A DNA stretch of 64,000 bases from Akkermansia sp. (lineage in GTDB: Bacteria > Verrucomicrobiota > Verrucomicrobiia > Verrucomicrobiales > Akkermansiaceae): contig JAUNQN010000003.1 in NCBI GenBank assembly GCA_030536145.1, positions 50,141-114,140 of the forward strand, in the 5' to 3' direction. A program made the translations under genes and the position numbers. This document shows positions 36,271 through 44,729 of this stretch, one piece after another (within the stretch, counting starts at the first letter, position 1; each line of letters starts with the position of its first letter). The notes under the pieces are model-generated. The model saw nothing but the letters and a program-made list of their open reading frames with translations. It was not told the DNA's origin and searched no databases.

Positions 36271-36399
36271 ATGACCACCATCCCCAGAATCCTCGCCACC
36301 ACAGCCATCTGCCTTGCGGCGGTGGGGCTGAGCTCCTGTGTAAGCCAAAATTGCCAGACAATCTGGAGAGGCTCCAAAATCGCTGAAAAAATGGCTTGA
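36271..36399 (+). CDS. 42-residue lipoprotein with the shared leader
   Basis: Tiny reading frame whose first 23 codons are the shared signal (MTTIPRILATTAICLAAVGL) ending in a lipobox LSSC, followed by only 19 residues. It is either a very short lipoprotein or a cassette whose body was lost. It starts four bases after the preceding gene's stop. The 36,400-36,490 stretch that follows shows no gene. Confidence 0.5.
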   Translation: MTTIPRILATTAICLAAVGLSSCVSQNCQTIWRGSKIAEKMA

Positions 36400-36491
36400 C
36401 AAACAATACTCCCAAGTTGTATAAGGAACCTACCCTCAGTCAGCGCGGATTAAAGATGGCCGCCAACTGTCAAAAACAGGGAGCCACCATA

Positions 36492-36578
36492 AACAAAAAA
36501 TGCAGGAAACTCGCAACAAAATGCCCGCCGCGAGCGTCTATTTATTAGAAAATCTGCACTTTCTGCATTTTTTGTTGC
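36492..36578 (+). repeat. Inverted-repeat element, copy 2
   Basis: AACAAAAAATGCAG at the left and CTGCATTTTTTGTTGC at the right, with the same interior as copy 1. Followed by the same TATTATTATATG and AAAGGAGATAG leader, which serves the gene at 36,627. Confidence 0.75.
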
Positions 36579-36626
36579 GGATTCAGTGCCGGGAAGTATT
36601 ATTATATGTAAAGGAGATAGATGTGA

Positions 36627-37172
36627 ATGTCACTAAAAAATAGGATTCTTGATTTGTCTGCCCATAACTGGCTCCATATCGTGGCGGCCGTGTGTATTGG
36701 CATACTTCTGTATCAAAACCACCATCAGAAATTGCTTATAGAACAACAGGAGGTAGTCGGTAAAGACCTCTCGGCTCGTGTCATGAGAGACACTGGAACA
36801 GCTGTCGCCGAGTTCCTACATGAAAGGCTCCTTCTTCCGTATCAGTTCAAAGAAGGTGAGTATAGATGCAGGTATGGCGGGAAGAGCCAATTTTCCCAAA
36901 TCGTAACGTATTCGTATGCTTTACCGGAAGAAATAGGGCGAGAATTGCTTAGCCGGGAAGAGCAATTCCGCGACAGTCTGGCACGCGATTTTTTTGATTT
37001 TCAAAAGGTTCAACCGGAATGGCACTTCGGCTTGCGCGAAGGTATACACCCGTCGTTCATAGACCACCCTACTAGCATGGCATCTGATGTAGATAAACTA
37101 TTACCGCCCGGCTACAAATGGTACACAGCGGAAATAGAATTTTCACTTCCGGAGTTCCCCGTTACTGACTGA
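36627..37172 (+). CDS. Membrane-anchored protein of unknown function
   Basis: 181 residues. One N-terminal membrane segment (HIVAAVCIGILLYQ at about 17-30) followed by a soluble, acidic domain that would be periplasmic. No known domain recognised; motifs include EQQEVVGKDLSARVMRD and FDFQKVQPEWHFGLREG. The start follows the shared ribosome-binding leader of element copy 2. It has no shared lipoprotein signal. The next gene begins 21 bases downstream. Confidence 0.6.
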   Translation: MSLKNRILDLSAHNWLHIVAAVCIGILLYQNHHQKLLIEQQEVVGKDLSARVMRDTGTAVAEFLHERLLLPYQFKEGEYRCRYGGKSQFSQIVTYSYALPEEIGRELLSREEQFRDSLARDFFDFQKVQPEWHFGLREGIHPSFIDHPTSMASDVDKLLPPGYKWYTAEIEFSLPEFPVTD

Positions 37173-37193
37173 TGGAAAGATAACTTTTTGACC

Positions 37194-37685
37194 ATGCCCA
37201 CCATCCCCAGAATCCTTGCCACCACAGCCCTGTGCCTTGCGGCGATGGGGGTGAGTTCGTGCATACAAACGTCAGACCTCGATGCAGCTGATTCTGAGCC
37301 ACCGCTTCCCGCTGTTTCCGCCGTCAAGTTGCCACCTCTGGCTCAAAAGGCATTAGACAAGACTTTATCCGGAGGATTAGTTCCTAATGAGTCATACGAG
37401 GAGGATATTTCCCGGTATCTGCAAAATTCTTCCGCAGAAACACGGTATATCATGAGAGTCTTAGCAAACAACAAGTGTGATTTAGGCGATGGTCACAGTA
37501 TTTTGCGCACAGGAATCTTGCCAAATTTATGCAGAGACCTCGATGAGCTACTAAAGCAAGAGACTCCATCCGCAGAGATTTTAGACCATGCTGTGTGGAT
37601 GGCTTCCAAATTAGAATTGCATAACCTGATTACCTTTTTGGTTAATCTGGGAGCTCCGGCCAATAAATATAAACTGGGTGAATGA
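37194..37685 (+). CDS. Lipoprotein with the shared leader, ankyrin-like end
   Basis: 163 residues. The start carries the shared leader (PTIPRILATTALCLAAMGV) with lipobox VSSC, so it should be lipidated and exported. The mature part is otherwise unrelated to the other leader-sharing proteins. It is Leu/Glu-rich, with DHAVWMASKLELHNLITFLVNLGA near the C-terminus resembling half of an ankyrin or TPR-like helical repeat. ATG at 37,194 is chosen because it begins the leader; a TTG six bases upstream is also open. Confidence 0.65.
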   Translation: MPTIPRILATTALCLAAMGVSSCIQTSDLDAADSEPPLPAVSAVKLPPLAQKALDKTLSGGLVPNESYEEDISRYLQNSSAETRYIMRVLANNKCDLGDGHSILRTGILPNLCRDLDELLKQETPSAEILDHAVWMASKLELHNLITFLVNLGAPANKYKLGE

Positions 37686-37727
37686 TTGTTTTCTGCGTAA
37701 AACACCACCTGCAAGACTAGAGCTCCT

Positions 37728-38157
37728 CCAAGGCTGGCCAAGAATGAGCCCCGGCTCACGTCCATCGCTTGCAGGTGTCTTTTTATCCCCTTGCAAGCGA
37801 TGTTTCATTTTAGGTTGCCACCCGACAAAAAATGCACCTTAAACACCTGATTCTGTGTAGCTTGCCAGTTCGAGACATCTTTGCTTATCACAGAGTTGCT
37901 ATCGCCCCAAAATCGCCTAAGCTCACAGAATCAATAGATTGTAGATTCGAGGCCTCTTTAGTGAACCTAACATGAATTCGCGCTTAGAAAAAGGAGCTTA
38001 GGCGTGCTTAGTTTTTTTGACCTTTTGGGGCTGATGTGAGCCCCAGCAGGCGGTAAACAGGCCAAAATGCCACCTTGCAGGGTAGGAAGGAGCCCCGGCA
38101 GACCAAGGGCTCCACCGGCGGGGCATCCTAGGCTTGCGGGCCCGTTTTTGCGCTTAG
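37728..38157 (+). repeat. Long cassette-separator repeat, copy 1 (~430 bp)
   Basis: Nearly identical to 40,937-41,366 and partly to 47,490-47,758. Contains a hairpin (ATCGCTTGCA with TTGCAAGCGAT) near 37,763-37,802, then nested inverted repeats: CCCCAAAA (37,905) with TTTTGGGG (38,023), inside which CGCCTAAGCTC (37,914) pairs with GAGCTTAGGCG (37,994). Two related TTCGAG..CTCTTT-like direct repeats lie within. No reading frame is conserved among copies, so I regard the 650-base stretch from 37,686 to 38,335 as non-coding. Confidence 0.8.
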
Positions 38158-38202
38158 CGGCAACAAAAATGCAGGAACTGCTCAACAAAATGCCCGCCGC
38201 GC

Positions 38203-38231
38203 TTGAACAGAGGGGCGGGAATTGATATAAT
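38203..38231 (+). promoter_or_regulatory. Consensus promoter without an obvious gene
   Basis: TTGAAC (38203-38208), 17 bases, TATAAT (38226-38231). Same promoter block as at 39,528 and 45,789, but here no leader-type gene follows; transcription would run antisense into the 3' end of the ankyrin gene at 38,336-39,319. Confidence 0.6.
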
Positions 38232-38335
38232 GCCTCGTAATAGGTACTCGCTTAAGCTCAAAGAATCGCCGACTCAAAATCACAAGCTATGTGGTATGCC
38301 TTTTGTCAGTCTTTTTGCTGGAGGGGTGCAGCGCA

Positions 38336-39319
38336 TCATCCGTCTGCAGAACGATGAGAGCCCTGCTGAGCGCTGCCCCTTTTCCCGCCTGCGCGAATCA
38401 GTGTAGCTATGTACTGTTTCTGAATCTTATGCTGGTACGGGTGAGCTAAAGCCCAATCCAGCGGTGTGCGTCCTTGCTCATCCTCTGCATTCACATGAGC
38501 CCCGGCAGCAAGGAGCATTTCGGCAGTCTCCGAACAAGTGCACTCATGCAGTGGCGTGGCGCCCTCCTTATTCACCGCGCACGGGTCAGCCCCGGCATCC
38601 AGCAAGGCGCGAGCCACATCGGGAGTGTGTGGACGGAACAGCGGAGTATCACCGGATTTGAGCCGGGCATTCACATCCAATCCACGCTGTACAAGTATGG
38701 CCACACTTTCAGCATCCACCACACTGTGCAGCGCGGTATAACCACCGGCCCAAACAGCATGCGGATTCGCCCCTGCCGCCAGTAACATGCGCATTTCCTC
38801 AGCAGGATGATAATTCATCAGTGCAGATTGTCCATATTTGCCGATAATCGAGGCATCTGCTCCAGCGGCCAGCAGAGTCTCCAGTACCTCACCTCGGGCA
38901 AAAAACACAGGCGATTCACCATAACGGGCCAGCCCATTCACATCAGCCCCGGCTTCCAGAAGCAAGCGAGCCATCCTCGCCGAACGCGCCCGGTGCAATG
39001 GGCGATTCCCATAGGAATCCATCACAACATCCGGGCTCATTCCGGAATTCAGATATTGCTGCACCTGCTCAGTATCGTCCGCTTCCAGTGCTTGCGATAG
39101 GCGACATTTTGCCAGCTCTTCCTCCGGCATACCGGAACTTTTCTGCAGCAGGTCCACTATTTCAGCGCTTACTCCGATTGCAATGGCACTATGAATCATA
39201 TCGTCATCAGCTTTCACAAAGCGCAGCAACTTGCGAACCAGCTTAAGAGGCCCAAGCTGTATGGCCTTCCACAACTGACTCCGGTATTTTTTTTGCTTGC
39301 GACGCTGACGACCGTTCAT
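38336..39319 (-). CDS. Cytoplasmic ankyrin-repeat protein
   Basis: 327 residues, no signal peptide. A basic start (NGRQRRKQKKYRSQLWKAI) is followed by helical, partly degenerate repeats and then about seven ankyrin repeats, with clear TALHSVVDAESVAILVQRGLDVN, TPLHECTCSETAEMLLAAGAHVN and ARLLLEAGADVNG units. Ankyrin repeats bind protein partners. The partner is unknown. ATG at 39,319 is preferred to an upstream in-frame start because the basic segment then begins the protein. It is the only minus-strand gene within the cassette array. Confidence 0.8.
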   Translation of the reverse strand: MNGRQRRKQKKYRSQLWKAIQLGPLKLVRKLLRFVKADDDMIHSAIAIGVSAEIVDLLQKSSGMPEEELAKCRLSQALEADDTEQVQQYLNSGMSPDVVMDSYGNRPLHRARSARMARLLLEAGADVNGLARYGESPVFFARGEVLETLLAAGADASIIGKYGQSALMNYHPAEEMRMLLAAGANPHAVWAGGYTALHSVVDAESVAILVQRGLDVNARLKSGDTPLFRPHTPDVARALLDAGADPCAVNKEGATPLHECTCSETAEMLLAAGAHVNAEDEQGRTPLDWALAHPYQHKIQKQYIATLIRAGGKRGSAQQGSHRSADG

Positions 39320-39527
39320 AAAGACACTATAGCACAACATGCACGAGATGGCAAGTTATGAGGAACTTTCGCCAGTACCAATTTCTTACAAAAAGCCACC
39401 TTGCAGGGTAGGAAGGAGCCCCGGCTGACCAAGGGCTCCACTTCGAGCAAATCCTCGGCTTTTTGCTCTGTTTTCACGCCATCGGCAACAAAAATGCAGG
39501 AAACGCTCAACAAAATGCCATCCACGC

Positions 39528-39556
39528 TTGAACAGAGGGGTGGGAATTGATATAAT
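39528..39556 (+). promoter_or_regulatory. Consensus promoter of the 48-residue leader gene
   Basis: TTGAAC (39528-39533), 17 bases, TATAAT (39551-39556); followed after 26 bases by the ATG at 39,583. It sits directly after a left arm of the inverted-repeat element (GCAACAAAAATGCAG near 39,485). Confidence 0.7.
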
Positions 39557-39582
39557 GCCCCGTAACAGATACTCGCTTAGTT

Positions 39583-39729
39583 ATGACCATCTTCCGTAAA
39601 ATCCTTGCCACCTCAGCCCTGTGTCTCGCGGCGATGGGCATTCTGTTCCCCCTGTTCTCCTGCATCTGTTGCCACAAAATCTACGGGAACTACCCCGTTT
39701 ACTGGCTCAGCTGTCTTATTCTCTGGTGA
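39583..39729 (+). CDS. 48-residue shared-leader protein, hydrophobic end
   Basis: Starts with a variant of the shared leader (MTIFRKILATSALCLAAMGI), continues LFPLFSCICC, and ends with a second hydrophobic stretch (YWLSCLILW). It may be a small membrane peptide or a cassette remnant. A consensus promoter lies 27 bases upstream. There is no good Shine-Dalgarno. Confidence 0.45.
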   Translation: MTIFRKILATSALCLAAMGILFPLFSCICCHKIYGNYPVYWLSCLILW

Positions 39730-39810
39730 GTGATGAGTTTCATCCATTTCGGAACCAGCCATTCATCCGACTCCCTCTAATCAGCCCCTAACCCTCTCAC
39801 GCATTGCCAT

Positions 39811-40422
39811 ATGAATTCCCCCGCATTCCGCTCAACCAAGGCTCTATTCATCACCCTGCTGATACTGACTATCTGTTCCTACATCCCTTGGGAGGTTCCA
39901 TCTAATGAGCTCCACATCCCTGACCAATCTCTGATGGTGGCCGTCTGGCTGGCAGGCAAAGTGCTTCCCGGCATTGCCGTAGCCGTCATCCTCATGGTGC
40001 TGGTGTACCGCACCTGGAGCAATGTATCCCAACTCCCCACCGGAGGGGGCGAACCCGTCTGGATTCCCACGCCGCTGGCTGCCGCGCTGCCATTGCTTGT
40101 CCCGCTGTTCGGCTATGCGTGGCATTTTGTAGCCTACGGCCGCCTGTCGCAGCTGGTCGCAGCCCGCAGCGGGCAGATACTCATGCCGCGGTGGCTTCTG
40201 GCGGCATTCCTGAGCGTTGCGGCACTGCTCGGTCTGCAGCTTACCTGGGCAGAACTCATCAACGCCGAACTACTGCCCCGTCCCTCCCTGCCCGAGAGTC
40301 TGAAAATACTGCTCAGCGGCATCACTCCGGCATATAACATACTGCAACTGCTGGTTGCCTTCTATCTCACCCGCTTCAACGCCTCCAAATCAGCCACCGT
40401 TCAGACAAAGACAAGTCACTGA
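39811..40422 (+). CDS. Multi-pass membrane protein of unknown function
   Basis: 203 residues with four hydrophobic segments (ALFITLLILTICSYIPW; AVWLAGKVLPGIAVAVILMVL; LAAALPLLVPLFGYAWHFVAY; WLLAAFLSVAALLGLQLTW) and a fifth weaker one at the end. The pattern recalls small DUF4328-like membrane proteins, but I cannot assign it firmly. It follows the 48-residue gene by 81 bases and precedes another leader-sharing cassette. Confidence 0.6.
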   Translation: MNSPAFRSTKALFITLLILTICSYIPWEVPSNELHIPDQSLMVAVWLAGKVLPGIAVAVILMVLVYRTWSNVSQLPTGGGEPVWIPTPLAAALPLLVPLFGYAWHFVAYGRLSQLVAARSGQILMPRWLLAAFLSVAALLGLQLTWAELINAELLPRPSLPESLKILLSGITPAYNILQLLVAFYLTRFNASKSATVQTKTSH

Positions 40423-40508
40423 TGATTCAAAAAAAATCTGCACTTTCTGCAATTTTTTGTTGCGGATTCGGTGCCGGGAAGTATTATCATAAGTAAAGGA
40501 GATAGAGA

Positions 40509-40910
40509 ATGATGAAGACAATTTTCCATAAAATCCTTGCCACCACAGCCCTCTGCCTTGCGGCGGTGGGGGTGAGTAGCTGCAGTGCTCAGGCAGCCCC
40601 GAATCAGGCTGCGCTTGAGCAGGCTGAACAGCAAATCCGGTTGCAGTGGCAGAAAAATCCAAAACTGAGCTATCACTCGTTGACCTACAAAGCCACCTTG
40701 CAGGAATGTATGGAAAGCGGGCGTTTCTATGTACAAAGAGTCCTAACCCTACAAGGAACATGGATTCCCGTTCAAGAATTGCCGACTGAAACTCTCGTAT
40801 TCAGGGGCGAAAGGGAGGGATTTAAGCTGGGAAAAACATTAGGCGGAGCCGGATATTTTTTCTGTTCGCCGGAGACAGGTGAATTAGTGGCATACCTGTT
40901 AATGAAGTAA
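40509..40910 (+). CDS. Lipoprotein with the shared leader (cassette gene)
   Basis: 133 residues. Shared leader (FHKILATTALCLAAVGV) with lipobox VSSC. The mature part starts with a helical QAALEQAEQQIRLQWQK segment and continues with a small beta-rich domain (GRFYVQRVLTLQGTWIPVQ, GYFFCSPETGELVAYLL). No known domain recognised. Upstream, 40,436-40,508, is the right arm of the inverted-repeat element plus the TATTATCATAAG/AAAGGAGATAG leader, which fixes the start. Confidence 0.65.
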   Translation: MMKTIFHKILATTALCLAAVGVSSCSAQAAPNQAALEQAEQQIRLQWQKNPKLSYHSLTYKATLQECMESGRFYVQRVLTLQGTWIPVQELPTETLVFRGEREGFKLGKTLGGAGYFFCSPETGELVAYLLMK

Positions 40911-40936
40911 TTTTTACCCGCCCCGGCTAGGAATCC

Positions 40937-41366
40937 CCAAGGCTGGACAAGAATGATTCCCGGCTCCCGTCCATCGCTTGCAGGTGTCTTTTTACCCCCT
41001 TGCAAGCGATGTTTCATTTTAGGTTGCTACTCGGTAAAAAATGCGCCTTAAACACCTGATTCTGTGTAGCTTGCCAGTTCGAGACATCTTTGCTTATCAC
41101 AGAGTTGCTATCGCCCCAAAATCGCCTAAGCTCACAGAATCAATAGATTGTAGATTCGAGGCCTCTTTAGTGAACCTAACATGAATTCGCGCTTAGAAAA
41201 AGGAGCTTAGGCGTGCTTAGTTTTTTTGACCTTTTGGGGCTGATGTGAGCCCCAGCAGGCGGTAAACAGGCCAAAATGCCACCTTGCAGGGTAGGAAGGA
41301 GCCCCGGCAGACCAAGGGCTCCATCGGCGGGGCTTCCTAGGCTTGCGGGCCTGTTTTTGCGCTTAG
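40937..41366 (+). repeat. Long cassette-separator repeat, copy 2 (~430 bp)
   Basis: Near-identical to 37,728-38,157, including the hairpin near 40,972-41,011, nested inverted repeats CCCCAAAA (41,114) with TTTTGGGG (41,232), and the CTAGGCTTGCGGGCC end. No gene is seen in 40,911-41,464. Confidence 0.8.
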
Positions 41367-41402
41367 TTGCATGGAATTATCTCCCCGCTCCGAACTAACA
41401 GC

Positions 41403-41431
41403 TTGCAAGGGTTCCCGGATTCTGGTAACAT
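41403..41431 (+). promoter_or_regulatory. Promoter of the secreted ankyrin gene
   Basis: TTGCAA (41403-41408), 17 bases, TAACAT (41426-41431); 33 bases before the ATG at 41,465. Confidence 0.5.
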
Positions 41432-41464
41432 GACACCGTATCAGATAACCATCTTCCATATACT

Positions 41465-43480
41465 ATGAATCTGAGACCTTTTGTATGTTCTGTGCTAGTG
41501 GCTGCTGCGCTTCTTCCTCCCTTAACAGTTGCAGGAGCAGAATTCACTGTGCCCCCGGTCGGAGAAATCAACCGACAGGGAATGTGTGACCGCACCCCGT
41601 TAATGATGGCCGTGCGCCGTGGGAATGCGGATGAGGTGCGCGCTCTGCTGGCTGCCGGGGCTAATCCCAATATCCCGGAGTGGCATAACAATACCCCCTT
41701 AATGCATGCCTGTCAGCATGGATATACGGACATTGTGCGTATGTTGCTGGCCGCCGGAGCGGATGTCAATGCCCGCGATGTCAAGGGGTGGACGGCTCTC
41801 ATGGGGGTATGCGTCTCTCGAAAAAATCCGACAACGGAGATTGCTGAAATGCTGCTGGCTGCCGGGGCAGACATTACTCCGGCAGACTCGGATTACGGCC
41901 ATACAGCGCTTGTGTACGCAGCAAAATCGAGCAAAGCCGGACACGTGGCCTTGCTGTTGAAAGCCGGGGCAGACGCTACAGCTCGTGCCGGGCGCCACGA
42001 CAGCGAAGGCACTGTGCTGACTAGCGCAGTGCAATGCAAAGCCTCGCCGGAGGTACTGCGATTGCTCATTGCCGCCGGGGCAGATGTGAACAAAGGGCTG
42101 GGCATTCCCGGCTATAATGAAACGCCACTCGCGGCGGCGGTCTGGACGGGAGATGCCGATAGTGTGCGTACCTTGCTGGAAGCCGGAGCGGACGCGAACC
42201 CGCCGGGGAATTCATATCTCTGGAAGGCAACCGAAAGAAAAGATGCCCGAGTGCTGCAAATGCTGTTAGCAGCCGGGGCAGATGCTAACGCTCCCAATCA
42301 AGCAGGATTATATGCCTTGGCTCATGCCGCGAGACAGGGAAAAGTGGACTATGTTCGCATGCTGCTGGCTGCGGGTGCTGATGTGAATACCACTGATGGC
42401 AATGGCGACACGGCGTTAATGGATGCTGCCAGAGCTAAAAATCCCGAACCCTTGCAAATATTGCTGACAGCCGGAGCCCAAATCAACCACAGCAACGAAA
42501 AGGGAGAGACTGCCCTGATGCGGGCGGCTTTTGCCGGCAATGTGCCGCATGTGGCAGCCCTGCTGACAGCCGGAGCAGATAAAACCTTGAGGAATGCAGA
42601 TGGCCTGACCGCCTCTGAGCTTATCACTCACATGTTCTGCAGTCGACATAATGTCGCTGTACAATATCCGCTTGAGCAGGAAATGGCTTATACCGCTATT
42701 TATGAGCACCTCAACGGCCTGCCCGCCACAGAACTTACCCCGCTGATGCAGGCGGTTCTGATGCGCAATCCCCGTGAGGTTTCAATCTTGCTGGCCGGCG
42801 GCGCGGATGTGAACAAGGCTTCCACCCTCGGGCGCACGGCGTTGATGATGGCGGCAAACACAAACCAAGCGGACATGGTGGAGCTGTTATTGTCCGCCGG
42901 GGCGGATGTGCATGCGCGGGATTTGCAGGGGAACACCGCTTTGATTCTTGCGCAGTTGGAACAGAAGGGCTTCCTGAATTGCTATAGCTGGGAAAGAAGT
43001 CGGGGTCCCCAAGTCCAAGATAGCAAGACTCGCTGCACTCAGCTGTTGCTGGCCAATGGGGCAGATGCTAAAGTGTGCAATCAGGCCGGGCAGAATGCAC
43101 TCATGACTGCATGCTACAGGCGTTCCTTCTCCCCCGATTCCGAAGCCGCCTTCCGCCTGCTCATAGCCGCCGGGGCCGATATCAACAGCCGCGACAGTGA
43201 AGGCCGCACACCGCTCATGTATTCGCTCATGCAGCAGGATCACGGTTGGATGGTGCCTGTCCTCACTGCCCTCGGGGCCGATATCAACGCCCGCGACAAC
43301 GCCGGGCGCACCCCGCTCATGTACGCGGTGCAAGGCTATATCGCCGATGAAGCATGGCAGCGCCTGATGTCCGCCAAACCGGACCTCCATGCCCACGATA
43401 ACTCCGGCAAAAAGGCTTTAGATTACACCAATCCGAAAAGCAACAATCGCAAGAGACTCCTCGAACTGCAGGCTCAGTGA
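41465..43480 (+). CDS. Secreted ankyrin-repeat protein, 671 residues
   Basis: Signal peptide (about 1-25: PFVCSVLVAAALLPPLTVAGA) followed by at least 15 ankyrin repeats covering nearly the whole mature protein, for example NTPLMHACQHGYTDIVRMLL, TALMDAARAKNPEPLQILL and TPLMYSLMQQDHGWMVPVLT. The repeats around residue 380-400 are interrupted by an insert (ELITHMFCSRHNVAVQ). Such a protein would act in the periplasm as a binding scaffold. Periplasmic ankyrin proteins are less common than cytosolic ones. It has its own promoter and lies between the second separator repeat and a leader cassette. Confidence 0.85.
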   Translation: MNLRPFVCSVLVAAALLPPLTVAGAEFTVPPVGEINRQGMCDRTPLMMAVRRGNADEVRALLAAGANPNIPEWHNNTPLMHACQHGYTDIVRMLLAAGADVNARDVKGWTALMGVCVSRKNPTTEIAEMLLAAGADITPADSDYGHTALVYAAKSSKAGHVALLLKAGADATARAGRHDSEGTVLTSAVQCKASPEVLRLLIAAGADVNKGLGIPGYNETPLAAAVWTGDADSVRTLLEAGADANPPGNSYLWKATERKDARVLQMLLAAGADANAPNQAGLYALAHAARQGKVDYVRMLLAAGADVNTTDGNGDTALMDAARAKNPEPLQILLTAGAQINHSNEKGETALMRAAFAGNVPHVAALLTAGADKTLRNADGLTASELITHMFCSRHNVAVQYPLEQEMAYTAIYEHLNGLPATELTPLMQAVLMRNPREVSILLAGGADVNKASTLGRTALMMAANTNQADMVELLLSAGADVHARDLQGNTALILAQLEQKGFLNCYSWERSRGPQVQDSKTRCTQLLLANGADAKVCNQAGQNALMTACYRRSFSPDSEAAFRLLIAAGADINSRDSEGRTPLMYSLMQQDHGWMVPVLTALGADINARDNAGRTPLMYAVQGYIADEAWQRLMSAKPDLHAHDNSGKKALDYTNPKSNNRKRLLELQAQ

Positions 43481-43581
43481 TGAGCGCCCGGACCACTTTG
43501 CACCACATGACCCGCACCCGGCAGACCAAGGGCTCCACTTCGAGCGAATCCTCGGCTTTTGGCTCAGTTTTTGCGCCATCG

Positions 43582-43671
43582 GCAACAAAATGGCAGGAAA
43601 CGCGCAACAAAATGCTTGCCGCGTGCGTCTATTTATTAGAAAATCTGCACTTTTCGCAATTTTTTTGTTGC
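43582..43671 (+). repeat. Inverted-repeat element, copy 3
   Basis: Left end GCAACAAAATGGCAG, right end CGCAATTTTTTTGTTGC, with the same interior. It follows a GGCAGACCAAGGGCTCC block at 43,517 that recurs at 39,427, 44,535 and 45,685, and is followed by the promoter/ribosome-site leader. Confidence 0.7.
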
Positions 43672-43716
43672 GGATTCGGTGCCGGGAAGTATTATTATAT
43701 GTAAAGGAGATAGAAA

Positions 43717-44112
43717 ATGATGAAGACAATTTTCCATAGAATCCTGACCACCGCTGCCCTCTGCCTTGCGGCGGCGGGGGTGGGTGGCTGCACAGAAATC
43801 CACACACAAGCAGCTTTATCAGACAATTACGGAACTGGGACAACGTCGGGCGATTCCCGTCTTTATATCGAAGATGTTTCTACAAGCGAAGATTTGTATG
43901 CTGACGATTCCTTTCATGTTGTAGACGTGATTACGGCCCGTTTAGTCTATGAGGGGGAAAGTAAAATGATAAAAATACACAATTATCATCCTGCACGTGT
44001 GGGGTACTTCAAAAAAGGACAATGTTATTTGCTGCCCGCCTCTAAAAAGCTCGAAAAGCTGAATGCCAATAGTGTAATTCTCCTAGATGAATATGGTGGC
44101 CCCAGAAATTAG
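43717..44112 (+). CDS. Lipoprotein with the shared leader, end altered by an IS remnant
   Basis: 131 residues. Shared leader (TIFHRILTTAALCLAAAGV) with lipobox VGGC. The mature part is polar with DDSFHVVDVITARLVYEG and KIHNYHPARVGYFKKGQCY; no known domain. The start follows AAAGGAGATAG. Its last residues (DEYGGPRN) are encoded by the TATGGTGGCCCC sequence that also borders the far side of the IS remnant, so the native C-terminus may have been replaced. Confidence 0.6.
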   Translation: MMKTIFHRILTTAALCLAAAGVGGCTEIHTQAALSDNYGTGTTSGDSRLYIEDVSTSEDLYADDSFHVVDVITARLVYEGESKMIKIHNYHPARVGYFKKGQCYLLPASKKLEKLNANSVILLDEYGGPRN

Positions 44113-44185
44113 GACGGTAGGCTAAGCCGGAAAAGTGGCCGCATCGGGCAAGAGGGTGTATAATAACCAAGAAAGGATACACATT

Positions 44186-44488
44186 ATGGCACACCCCATA
44201 CACAAGAGAGGCCGCTACAGCGCGGCATTCAAGCAAGAAGTGGCACTCGAGGCGCTCAAAGGCACCAAGACGATTCAGCAAATCGCGTCCGACCACGGGA
44301 TAAGCGCGGATTTGGTGCAAGACTGGAAACGGCAGGCCAAGGAACACCTCGCGGAGGGCTTCAAGCGCAAGAGGAAGACGAGGGAGGCGGAGTTGCAGAC
44401 ACGCATAGCCCGCCTTGAACGCCTGCTGGGCAAGAGGGAGTTCGAGCTGGATTGGCTGACAAAAAAATCAAGGGAGCTGGGGCTGTAG
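44186..44488 (+). mobile_element. IS3-family orfA remnant
   Basis: Encodes a 100-residue transposase helix-turn-helix protein (YSAAFKQEVALEALKGTKTI, then LERLLGKREFELDWLTKKS leucine-zipper-like end), typical of IS3 orfA. It has a AAAAAAA slip site near 44,461; the -1 frame reads on as the first ~25 codons of an orfB (AVGQRLQLLDLEDDYGG) and is then cut off at TATGGTGGCCCC, where the host repeat resumes. The catalytic orfB is missing, so the element is dead. Confidence 0.8.
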
Positions 44489-44598
44489 GGCAGCGCCTCC
44501 AGCTCCTGGACCTGGAGGATGACTATGGTGGCCCCCGGCAGACCAAGGGCTCCACTTCGAGCAAATCCTCGGCTTTTTGCCCTATTTTTGCGCCATCG

Positions 44599-44692
44599 GC
44601 AACAAAATTGCAGGAAACGCGCAACAAAATGCTTGCCGCGTGCGTCTATATGATAGAAAAATCAACTTTTTTGCATTTTTGCTGCGGATTCG
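44599..44692 (+). repeat. Inverted-repeat element, copy 4 (diverged right arm)
   Basis: Left end GCAACAAAATTGCAG, the common interior (TTGCCGCGTGCGTCTAT), and a diverged right end TTGCATTTTTGCTGC. Followed by a changed leader with GTTAACATAGG before the ATG at 44,730. No gene lies in 44,489-44,729. Confidence 0.65.
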
Positions 44693-44729
44693 TCAGCGAA
44701 ATGTGTTAACATAGGTGTATAGAATGTAA

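Noticed and set aside
44452..44709. An 85-codon frame after orfA as a separate gene
   Set aside because: Its first part is the start of a truncated IS3 orfB in the -1 frame and the rest is translation of non-coding repeat sequence.
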